From the NCBI RefSeq assembly GCF_040412425.1, contig NC_089749.1:34334570-34398569 (forward strand): a DNA stretch of 64,000 bases, written 5' to 3'. Shown here piece after piece: positions 22,110 to 31,487 of this stretch. Under the pieces are notes generated by a model. That model saw only the letters and a list, made by a program, of their open reading frames with translations, was not told the DNA's origin and did not search any database. The DNA comes from Macrobrachium rosenbergii (Eukaryota; Arthropoda; Malacostraca; Decapoda; Palaemonidae). The stretch's first letter is position 1, and each line of letters opens with the position of its first letter. The position numbers and the translations under genes are program-made.

Positions 22110-23480
22110 CGCTAACCTACCCTCTGCTCACAGAGAGAGGAAGGCTGATGAAAGAGAAAGAGAGGGGAGGCAAGTCACTCACACACACACACCCTCTTTC
22201 GCAACCGAACACCTCAGGCGAGATGCTACCTGTCCTCTTAGAGGAGCCAGGTAAGCTACACAACTTGTTGAGCAGCCACCACAGGACCAAAGGAAAAAGT
22301 GTCCTATGACTTGTGGGCAACATCCTTAAGGTAGAAGAATGTGAAGGTGGTCTGGCATGACCACATCCGGGCCCCCTGCCCTTCAGTACCTGAGGAACTG
22401 ACAGAGTCTTCCTGAATATGAGGGACGGACCAATGCCCCTGACTTTATGCGCTCTCACTCAGAACGTACTGGTGTTCTCCTCGCCAGTCGCAGAGTACGC
22501 CCATTTGATCGTCTCACAAAGCCAGAAGGAGATAGTGTTCCTGGACACCTCTTTCTTGGTCGAGCCAGTACTTACAAAGAATTGTCAACACTCAGGCATG
22601 AGATGTCAAGTCCTCTTAAGGTGGTACCACAGCACTCTAACAGGACAGAGTAGCATCTTGTCTGAGTCATTAGCAACAAAGTCCTCTAGGGAGGGGATCA
22701 TAAAGGACTTGAATCGGGCGTCTAGGACTGACAGCTTCTGATTTCTTCACTACTAAACCCAGGACGAAATGGAATGTAACTGATCCCCATCCCCTCGAGT
22801 GTTTAGCATTGAAGGAAAGACAATGAAGCTTGCCTATTCTCTTTGCCAATGCCAGGGCAAGCAAGATAACGGTCTTGAGAGTCGTCTTCATGACCTCTCT
22901 CATAAAGGCTCATACAGTGCATGAGTCAGGCTTCTAAGAACGAAAGTCACATCCCATTCAGGGGGATTGAGTTCCCTGGGAGGGCAAGACCTTTCGAAGC
23001 TTTTCATCAGCAGAGAAATCTCCAGCGAGGAGTAGGACTAGGCCCAGGGCAGCCCTATGGCCATTTACAGCTGAGAGAGAGAGAGAGAGAGAGAGAGGCT
23101 TCTCACGGTGAAGAAAGACTAGGAAGTCTGCTACCTGCTGAATAGTGGTTCCAACCAGAGAGATCCCGTCTACGACACCAACACAGAAGACGGCCCACTT
23201 CCCCTGGCACACAGCTGCAGAGGATTGACAAAGGTATCCAGACATCTCTGTCGCTGTGCGGCGAGAAACCCTCTCGCTTGCAAGAGATGCTGGATAATCT
23301 CCAGCCTTGAAGTGCAAGAGACTCCACTGACTGGTGGTACCATTCTGTGTTCGGCTGACACAGAAGGTTGTGCCATGGGGGGAATCTCTGGTGCCCCAGA
23401 CAGCATAGCTAGCAGGTCCAGATACCATTTGGGAGCCACCAGGATCATTCTGAGGTTCAAGGTGATCATTGCCCGGTTGA
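22110..23480 (-). pseudogene. DIRS-like tyrosine recombinase (copy A), broken
   Basis: DIRS elements integrate with a tyrosine recombinase instead of a DDE integrase. On the minus strand, coding-like sequence runs from an N-terminal part (LEIIQHLLQARGF, about 23280; then FLVFLHREK, about 23115) into the core. LALALAKRIGKLHCLSF at about 22815-22865 carries the first catalytic Arg. AHKVRG at 22438-22452 gives the His-x-x-Arg pair (His 22447-22449, Arg 22438-22440). FFYLKDV near 22320-22340 supplies the likely catalytic Tyr (22331-22333), but it is in another frame, followed by a stop. A GA microsatellite (23072-23098) also interrupts it. All key residues survive but frame breaks inactivate it. 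Confidence 0.75.
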
Positions 23481-23489
23481 TCACCCTGT

Positions 23490-24110
23490 GAATCAGACAA
23501 AATGGAGGAAAGGCATATGCATCCAGATTGTCCCATAGGTGTTGGAAGACGTCCTCTGCTGCAGCCCATGGGTCTGGTACACCGAACAGAACACTTGTAG
23601 TTTCCTGTTGTGCTGGGTGGAAAACAGGTTGATGGAAGGAAGACCCCAGAGGTCAAACAGACTTTCTATAATGTCTGTGTGAAGGGACCACTCTGTCCCT
23701 ATCACCTGACCCTGGTGGCTGAGCTTGTCTGCCACTACATTCCTCTTGCCTGGAATGTACCTGGCCAATAGCCCTACTGAGTGTGCTACTGCCCACTTGT
23801 GCACCTGCAATGTCAACAGGTGTAGTGAAGAGACACTAAGCCCTTTGTTTGGTGACATACGCCACTACTGTGTTGTCACTCATCAACACCACCGAATGTC
23901 CCATCACTCCATCCTGAAACCCTCAGAGAGCCAGGAAGGCTGCCTTGAGCTCCAGGATATTGATGTGAAGGTGCTTGTCATTTTGGCTCCACACACCTGA
24001 AACCAACAACTCCTCCAGGTGTGTGCCCCATCCCTTGGTCGAAGCATCTGAGAACAGAAGCATCTCAGGAGGGGAAGTGTTCAGAGACACTCCTATTACA
24101 AGGTTCCTGT
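23490..24110 (-). pseudogene. DIRS-like RNase H region (copy A)
   Basis: A 121-codon minus-strand frame (23493-23858) carries LLARYIPGKRNVVADKLSH, the end of the RNase H domain, then TEWSLH and WGLPSINLFSTQHNRKL, the conserved segment after RNase H in DIRS elements. Upstream (23860-24110) the rest of RNase H lies in other frames. It sits between RT and recombinase, the normal order for the group. Frames are joined only through shifts, so it is not functional. Confidence 0.75.
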
Positions 24111-25010
24111 CATCTAGCCACTAGGAGAAGTCTTGTCTCACTTCCTCCAAGATAGGAATGGGAAGGGAAGGAGAGTCCCATGCCAGAGACCAGAACTCCT
24201 TCATTCTCCACTGAAAGTAACAAAGGCAAAGTAACCCATGAGGGACCAACTTCTCTAATGACAATAGGTAGCTGAGAACGACTTTCCACTGCCAAGCTGG
24301 TTGCTCCTGCTGAGACAGGAACAACTGTGCTGTCTTCCTGAACCTGCAGATATGCGAGTCTGAGGGGGAGACTCATGCTGCTGCTGTATCTATCAGCATG
24401 TCCAGGTACTTTATCCTCTGCTTGGGTATGAGATCAGACTTCTCGAAATTTACCACAACCCTCAAGTTTCAGCAAAACTCGAGGAAGCAATCTTTGTCCT
24501 GAAGAAACTGTGATCAAGAGCTTGCCAGGACTAGCCAATGGCTGAGATACCTCAACAGACGTATTCCCATGTGAATGGGTCCAAGCTGACACAATGGTGA
24601 ACATTCGTGTGAACACCAGGAGCGGTCGAGAGCCCAAAACAGAGTACCCTGAACTGGAGTACCGTCTCCCCGAGGACAAAGCACAGTTACTTGTGAGAGG
24701 ATGGATGGATGGGTATTTGAAAATACACATCCTTCAGGTCCACTGTAAACATGAAGTCAGACTCCCCAATGGCTGCAATCACTGACCATGTCATTTCATC
24801 ATGAACTGAATCTGGCGAACAAATCAGTTCAAGGGAGAGAGATCTATGACCAGTCTCCAACACCTCATTGCTTTCTCTACAAGAAAGACTCAACTGATAA
24901 AGCGTAGGGACCAATCCGTCATGACTTCACAGCTCCTTTCTTCAGCATTACATCTACCTCTGCTTGAAGGGCAAGGTCCTTCAGTGAGCCAGGAACATAT
25001 GTTCAGAAAT
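24110..25010 (-). pseudogene. DIRS-like reverse transcriptase (copy A)
   Basis: On the minus strand, VLETGHRSLSLE and FTVDLKDVYFQIPIHPS (24690-24870) form the RT fingers with the first catalytic Asp of DLKD. PLLVFTRMFTIVSAW follows near 24575-24620, and RYLDD-type sequence lies nearby in a shifted frame. The connection segment LFLSQQEQPAWQWKVVLSYL lies near 24265-24325. Several shifts separate the parts. The same region exists in copy C (26580-28200). Divergence from gypsy RTs and the linked recombinase support the DIRS assignment. Confidence 0.8.
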
Positions 25011-25059
25011 GGACCGGATTATTGGTGAGGGGTGGTCGAAAATCGAAGAGGAGTAGATA

Positions 25060-26228
25060 GCCCTCTTGAAGGACATCTACTACACATGTCTCAGCTCCGT
25101 ATCACTGCCATATTGCCCAATGGCTCGACAGGCACACCGCCCCCCCCAACAACAGCAGCACGTGGAGAGGAACACTACCCTTAGCATCCTCCTCTCTTCT
25201 TGTCCTTGCCCCCTTTTCCTGACTGGAGAGAGGGTTGATAGGAGTGCGACTGCATGCCTTTCTTGGCAGGGGCAGGAGAAGGCTGGGTGCTCCCCCAGGA
25301 ACCCTTCGAAGCCTGAGACTTAGGGCCTGTAGAAGAAATGAAGGACCCAGAAGTCTTGGCCACTGCCTGGTGCACAAGTCAGTCGTTAGCTTCAACTCGC
25401 CGCTTGTCCACCGCAGCATCTACTTGCTCTCAAGGGAGGAGAGAGGCAGATCCCAGCAACGGTCCATTCCTTAGAGCCAATGCCAACTCAGGGCCATCAA
25501 ATTTGGATATCTGATTCAGAACAGCCTCCCCCCTCATCAGCACCAAGCTGGCCCACAGGTTTGCCATCTGGTGGGCCAGGTAGGTATTGGTCCTACCTCC
25601 AGACTGGCACAGTCTCCCAAGGGTGGAATCCTCCCCTGGGGTTATGGAACCCGAGGAAGAGGCGGCCTTGGACACTATGAAAGACCACAGGAACAGCCAA
25701 GAGACTGCCTGAAATACTGCCATGGCAGTAGATTCCAGGCTTGCTGCCTCTTGCTGTGTGAGGGTGTCAACCTCTACACCAAACTGCTGCAGTGTCAGAC
25801 CCAGACCTAAGCAAACCAAGTACAGGTCAACCTGTTTTGTCAGCAGTGACTCCTCCGAGGGCGTGTAGTATCTCCTCTGTTAAGGCAGAGGAGGAGGAAG
25901 TAGGATTGGAACAAAGAGCACTCTTCCGCCCAGATACCAGAGTTTACTTGTTCCAAGACCCCTTCAGTAAGCATGGACCATGGTAAGCCCGAAGCCTTGG
26001 GCTCCTTCTTCGGTCCCCAGTAGGCTTCAAGGCGAAGTGGACAATCCAAGGATGCAGCCATGGCCCCTTCCCCGAGATCATTGTGCTGACGAATCAGCCT
26101 AACGATCTCTGCAAAGGTCATCTGTATCTTGGTCTAGGGTGTCCGAATCCTGAGGAAGAGGACCCTCCGATTCTTCCAGGACACATTCCTCCTGATCCAC
26201 TCTCACTCCAGGAGAATGAGTGCATAAG
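25060..26228 (-). pseudogene. DIRS-like gag, 5'-truncated (copy A)
   Basis: Minus-strand frames at 25840-26121 and 25430-25819 match copy B closely: EIVRLIRQHNDLGEG here, EVIELIRQHNDLGEG there; LPWSMLTEGV against LPWSMLAEGV; QQEAASLEST against QQEAATLEAT; AHQMANLWASLVLMRGEAVL here. Copy B extends about 1.8 kb further upstream, so copy A has lost the N-terminal gag region; the match ends near 26225. Its function is presumably RNA binding and particle formation, inferred from position. The C-terminal basic, Ser/Lys-rich part is at about 25180-25375. Confidence 0.75.
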
Positions 26229-26229
26229 T

Positions 26230-26578
26230 GCTAGTTGCCATTTTTTTGAAAAAATTACAAATTCCTTAAGTAATTTGCTTGATTTACTGTACCATATTTC
26301 ATTACAAGTACTAAGTATGATTATCAAACATATAACAGTGCACAAGAGAATACTTTATCACTTTTGATATTCCATCTCTAAACACCATAAAAATATTCAA
26401 AATTCGTATTTCATAAGTAGGTTGACCAAACAGATATAGCACTGCCTCCCCATGTTTAACAACTAGAACCCCCTTGTCTTTTAGGCAGCCTTCCTCTTCT
26501 GTGGCCAAGATACCGAGAAGAAGAAGGGGAGAAGGCAGCAGCAAACAAAGTAGACGATAAAGTTGAAGATGACTACGT
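26230..26578 (+). repeat. Repeat R2 plus fragment of the gag-only LTR element
   Basis: At 26232-26252 TAGTTGCCATTTTTTTG matches the 5' LTR of the gag-only element (about 28298-28314). At about 26516-26572 the words AAGGGGAGA, AGCAG, AAAGTAGACGATAAA and GTTGAAG match the gag start of the same element (about 28833-28885). Between them lies R2 (26270-26430), related to R1 at 21.66 kb. This looks like a deleted second copy of the same family wedged between DIRS copies A and C. Confidence 0.5.
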
Positions 26579-26579
26579 C

Positions 26580-28201
26580 TTACAGGGACTTCTTCCTCAA
26601 TCTCTTCTCCGACATCTCGAAACTTCTCATCAGTAGAGATGTCTTGAAGGATGAGGAAGAGTACACCTTTCCACCTGCCAGGTGCAGCCTGATAGTTTAC
26701 TGCTGAAATGGAGAAGCTTCTCTCAGCGAAGAAAGACTAGGAAGTCTGCGACCAGGAACAGTAACTCCGGGTTCCCCGTTCACGACACCAACCAAGAAGA
26801 TTGACCACTTTCCCTGGTATATTGTGCGGAGGACTGTTGGGTATCCAACCATCTCCATTGCTGCATGATTTTAGCCTATCTTGCAGGAGATGGTGGAGCC
26901 AGCCGTGAAGACACAAGGACTGCACTGCCAGGTTACCGCATGACATGGGGTTGACACAGCTGTTTGTAGGGGATTGTGTCAGAAAGGAGAAGAGGTTTAC
27001 CAAATGGCCTGAGGCCATTTGGGTGATAGTCATCCTGAGATTTTGATCATAACTGATCACCATGCGCATCAGACAGCTGGGAAAACCATGACTGATTGTC
27101 CCATGGATAAGATCAGCTAATGGGTTCAGCACAACTGAGCAGAAGACCTGAGTTTTTTGTTGTGTTGGTCCAGCAGATTGATGACTGGACACCGCCACAG
27201 GTCGAACAACCTTTCCACGATGCCAGTTAATGGACCACTCTGTGGTGATCTCCTGATTCTTAGCTGATGTCTGTCACACATTTTTCTTGCCTGGAATGTA
27301 CCTGGCTAGCTTACTAAGCTCTGGACCTAAAATTGCAATTCAACTGGTGAAGTGGGAGGGACACTAGACACCCCTGCTTGAGTAATGCCACTAATGGTAT
27401 TGTCGCTCATCAAAAGTGTAACTCACTCAATCCTGGAACTCTGGGAAGACAGGAACTATCACCAGGATGTTGATGTGAAGGTGTTTGTCATCTCAGTGCC
27501 ACATCCTCGAATCAGCAACTCTCCAGGTTAATTGATGAGAACAGAAGCATGTAGGGGATTTTGAACAGGCATACTTAGTTAAGAGGTTCCTGTCATCCAT
27601 CCACCAGCCTAGGTTCATTTAGTGAGAAAGGAACCGAGATGTTTATACTCCATAATCGTTCTTTGAAGACACATGAGCCAGCTTCTCCAATGAGACAGGT
27701 AATTGTTGATGAAGACCATTGCTCAGCTGGCTGTTTGTCGAGACAGAAACAGTTCTGCCTTTAAACCTGCTGATATGAGAGTTTGAGGGGAAGATTTTAT
27801 AATATCAATTGTTATTTTTTTGTAGTTGAGATCCATCTTACGATCCCAAGATCACGGCAATACTTGAGGAGCTGATCCCTGTCCTTCCATTATGGGAGCT
27901 CGTCAGGACCAGAAAGATACCTCAACAGTCATATTGCAAATGGGGGCTGACACCAGGGTGAACACTCATGAACACCTGGTACTTCTAGGAGGATGAAATT
28001 TGAAACTATGCATCCTTCAAGTCCACCGCATATAGTCGTTCTCCCTGATGGAAAGCACTGGTCATTCGTCTCCATCATGAATTTAATGGTGAATGAAATG
28101 GAGGGAAGAGGTCTATGACCGGTCTCCAACACCCAGGGTTTCTCTGCTAGAAAGATGACATGCCCTGCACTTTTGCATCAGTGCAATTCCATGACTTACA
28201 G
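26580..28201 (-). pseudogene. DIRS-like RT-RNase H (copy C), split from its gag
   Basis: The block parallels copy A: 27929-28132 carries VLETGHRPLPSIS-type RT sequence, and 26737-27198 corresponds to the segment around RNase H and the recombinase N-terminus, with the YIPGK-like motif near 27285. Sequence similarity to copy A continues to GACTTACAG at 28201, exactly where the LTR element begins. On the other side of that element, similarity to copy A resumes near 31488. Copies B and C are therefore most simply two halves of one element. The recombinase C-terminal part is missing at the low-coordinate end. More stops than copy A. Confidence 0.7.
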
Positions 28202-28205
28202 ATGT

Positions 28206-28643
28206 TATAGAGGGATGAAAAATTTGTTTTTATTTAGCATTTCCCAACGTTTTGGAGAATAAATGTTGAGATAGAGTAAGTGAAAGAGTAGAGAGTGTAG
28301 TTGCCATTTTTTTGGAAGAGGGATGACAAGTTTGTTTACGGCGCTGTTTGTCTTGGAATATGTGTGAGGATTTTTCGGTTTTGAAGGCAGTTTTTTTAGT
28401 CAGAGCTAGTGCCGGTAAGTCGTTTTTATCAAAACAGTTTGTAACAGTGCTGATTCAAGAGAATGTTTTTCCTTGTTAGTGTCACTGTTCTTGTTGCTGT
28501 ATGTTCTGTCGTGTGTTTTTCTGTTTTGGTTTGGTTCGTGTGGTTTTGTGTGCTGTGTTCATAAGGACGCCTTACTCCATCTTCCAGCAACGAGGACCAA
28601 ACAGTGTTTGTACTGTTTTTGTGTTTTAAAATCCTCCCACATA
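28206..28643 (+). repeat. 5' LTR of the gag-only element
   Basis: Shares with the right LTR the words AATTTGTTTTTATTTAG, TTTTTCGGTTTTGAAGGCAG, GTCAGAGCTAGTGCCGG, TTTTTCTGTTTTGGTTTGG and CATCTTCCAGCAAC. The terminal TATAG...CATA differs from the usual TG...CA, so the exact ends could shift by a few bases. Confidence 0.75.
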
Positions 28644-28712
28644 ATATTTGGGAGGCAGCTGGGCTGCAGCTGCAATTGAGATTGGTGGCTGGTAGTGTGT
28701 CTGAAGAGAAGG

Positions 28713-31054
28713 ATGGAAGAGGAACTGGGTGAGGTTGAGAGAGGAGAATACGTGGTTGAGGGTGAGAATGAGAGATTGAGGAGTCAGTTGGAGGAGATGG
28801 GGGAATGCTAGAAGTGCGAAAGAAGAAAAGAAAGGGGAGATGAAAGAGTCAGCAGAGAAACGAAGTAGATGATAAAAAGTTGGAGGGAATGATGAAAGGT
28901 GTGGAAGAAATGGTGAAAGGTATGTTCATGGGTGTTTTTGGAGAAGGGGCTATTCGAAGGTTCTCTGGAACGTGTGAAGGGGCAAGAGATGTCTTGAAGG
29001 AAGAGGAATGGACGTGAGTGATGAAAGTGATATGGGAATCAGGAAGTAAGAAACAAGGAATGAGAGGCAGGTAATGAGAGGCAGGTGAAAAGGGGAATTT
29101 ACTGCTGAAAACAGAGGGAAAGTAAGGATAAGTCAGGGAAGAAAAAGGGAAGAAGGGAAAGGGAAAGGAAACTGTAAGAAGGGTAAGGAAGTGGGAAAGG
29201 CAGGAAAGGAGGGAGAGGGTGAAGGCAACACCAAGGTGGATGGAGGTGAGTGGATAAAAATGGATAAAAAGAGGGGAAGAAGAGTGTAATGAGTAAGATG
29301 AATCCAGCCATGGAAGTGGACTCTGTATTCGGAAAAGGGTATGAAAGGACAGGAGAAAGTAGGTGATAAGTGAAAGTGAGAAAGAAGTGAAGGACTGCTA
29401 TGTATGTGAGGAGGTACGCAGTGTGAAAGGGGTATGGAGTAGGGATGTGCTGTTTCTTTAGGGGGAAAGGTTTTGGCATCAGTAAAAGAGAGTGTGGGCA
29501 GAGAATTAGGAGATATTTGACTGGGTTTTGCTTGATATTATGGGGTTACCAGTGTGTGGGGATGTTGAGTATGACAAGGTGAGCTAGACTAGTTGATCAC
29601 CGAGGCGCATCAGACAGAGTATAAGAGGAAAACCATTTGATGAGGCAAGAATGTCCTGGGAAACCTTGGAACTGTATGCTCCTAGGCTGGAGACGTTGGC
29701 AAGGAAGAAGTTTGGGATGATGGGATAGAAATGTAAGCAGAAGACCGGAAGTTGTTAGGGACAGTGCCAGATGGAGTTAGCAGAATTGATGACTTGACCC
29801 CGGAAGGAGAACAAAAGATGGACAAATGAAAGGTTGACTTGGGGAGAAATTTTGAAATTGTGAAGATTATGAGCTTGACAGGGTTATAAAGAGAGCTTGA
29901 AGTGTAAGTGTATTTTTCAGGAGTAGATGAGAAGTGCCAGGTTTGGAAGCTTTAGGGATGAGTGTTGAGGGCCCAATGAGAATGCGACATGTAATAGATA
30001 AGTGTAAGAGCAAGTAATGTGGAGGTGCCAGTGAGGATGAATGTTGTTTGTAAAGGGAACAACGGGTTTGACGGGTTAGGGATAGTAGTGTGCAAGGGGG
30101 AAGTGAGTGGAAGTCAATCCTGTTTTAGATGTGGAAAGGAAGGACATACAAAGAATGGGTGAGGTGGGCTTCCAGGATGTTTCGGGTGTGAAGGGGACAT
30201 TTGTCATCGAAAGATAGGGGTTAAATGCCAGGTGCGGACAGGTGGGTCAATTGCTCCAGGTTGTAGGGGTACCCGAGTGAATGTAATATGTGGCAACTGT
30301 AGAGAATGGGAAGAAATGTTCAGAACTGAGGCTAAGTGTGGAATGTGGAATGGAAGGGCATGTATCAAGTGTATGTAGACGAAAGAGGTGACTGTGACAT
30401 CCATCCACCAGAAACTGAGTGTGAAGGGGTTCAAATGGGTGGATCCTCCAGGATGAAAGAGTGAATGAGATGCATGGACATGAGGGTTGTTGCATGAGGA
30501 TCAGCAATTTGTTTTGAAAAGTCCATGGTCTAAAACTGCAGAGACCAAGGTGAAGACGTAAGTTGTGTGAGGGGCCAGGTGTGAGTGCCAAATGGAAATG
30601 ACAGGTGACTGATGGATGAATGGGATGGTGCTGCATTATAGCTGGTTTGTTGAGTTGACTGAAGAGGGGTAAGTGAACAGTTGAGGTGAGCGAAAGTGTA
30701 AGAGTAAACCTGCTGATATAGAGAGTGATTGAAAGGGGAAGAATTTTGCAAGAATTACCACAGGTCAATGAGCGAATGGGAGGTTAGTTGAAGAATTGTA
30801 TTTGGGAACGAGTTGAGAGTATAGATGAGATTGTGGATCCCAAGAGAGTGGTAATATTTGAAGAAGGAGCTGAATCTGAGAGAGAATGGAGAGATGATGT
30901 GAGTTTGAATGTTGGAAGAGAGAATGATTCAGAGAATGATTGCGTGCCAGCCAATCGATCTAGAGGACCTGCTAGTGACATCCATGGGTGTTGCATAAGG
31001 CGAAATGAAAGGTGTTGGTTGGGAAATGCTAAAAAGGGGGAGAAATATAGGTGA
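28713..31054 (+). pseudogene. gag: Gag-like protein with zinc knuckle, broken
   Basis: An ATG at 28713 begins MEEELGEVERGEYVVEGENE, rich in Glu and likely coiled coil, and meets a stop after about 32 codons. Coding-like, purine-rich sequence continues in changing frames (VEEMVKGMFMGVFGEGAIRR near 28905-28965). At 30121 the zinc knuckle CFRCGKEGHTKNG is complete except that the fourth Cys codon is a TGA stop (30160-30162). A second Cys-rich part follows in the same frame (CFGCEGDICHRKIGVKC) and then CGNC and CIKC pairs. The 88-codon frame at 30788-31054 may be its acidic and basic C-terminus. No enzymatic domain is seen. Confidence 0.65.
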
Positions 31055-31472
31055 TGAAGAAATTTGTTTTTATTTAGAACACCTGGTTTTGTGAGAGAGA
31101 GAGAGAGAGATGAAGAGAGAGAGAGAGAGAGAAACTACGCATCCTTCGGTTGTTGGAAGAGGATGAGGTCGTTAGTTTGTTTCGGCGCTGTCTGATGGAA
31201 TATGTGAGCACTGATTTTTCGGTTTTGAAGGCAGTTTTTGAGTCAGAGCTAGTGCCGGGTCGAATCAGAAACAGTTTGTTTGTGTGCTGATTCAGAGTTG
31301 TTGTTTTCCTTGTTAGTGTGCTGTTCTTGTTGTATGTTCGTGAGTTGTGTGTTTTTCTGTTTTGGTTTGGTTTTGTGTAGAAAGATGCTGTGTTGGCGAC
31401 ATGCCCTCCATCTTCCAGCAACCGAGGACCAGGGTGCAAGTGTTGTGTACTGTTTTTTTGTGTCGCCACATA
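31046..31472 (+). repeat. 3' LTR of the gag-only element
   Basis: Paired with 28206-28643. It contains an expanded, interrupted GA array (31091-31133) that the left LTR lacks. It ends in CGCCACATA and is followed by ATGT. Confidence 0.75.
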
Positions 31473-31487
31473 ATGTAGGTATGGAGA

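Larger units (their letters stand above)
28206..31472 (+). mobile_element. Gag-only, non-autonomous LTR retrotransposon nested in a DIRS element
   Basis: Two direct repeats of about 430 bp (28206-28643 and 31046-31472) enclose 2.4 kb. Both begin TATAG and end CCACATA. The sequence ATGT lies immediately before the first (28202-28205) and after the second (31473-31476), a likely 4-bp target duplication. A purine-only run AAAAAGGGGGAGAAA sits just before the right repeat, as a polypurine tract should. The interior has a gag-like region with zinc knuckle and no RT, RNase H or integrase. It splits the minus-strand DIRS copy B/C. The LTRs differ by many substitutions and an added GA array in the right one, so it is not recent. 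Confidence 0.75.

Noticed and set aside
22418..25986. Several plus-strand frames of 60-107 codons
   Set aside because: They are shadows of the minus-strand DIRS coding region and have no own motifs.
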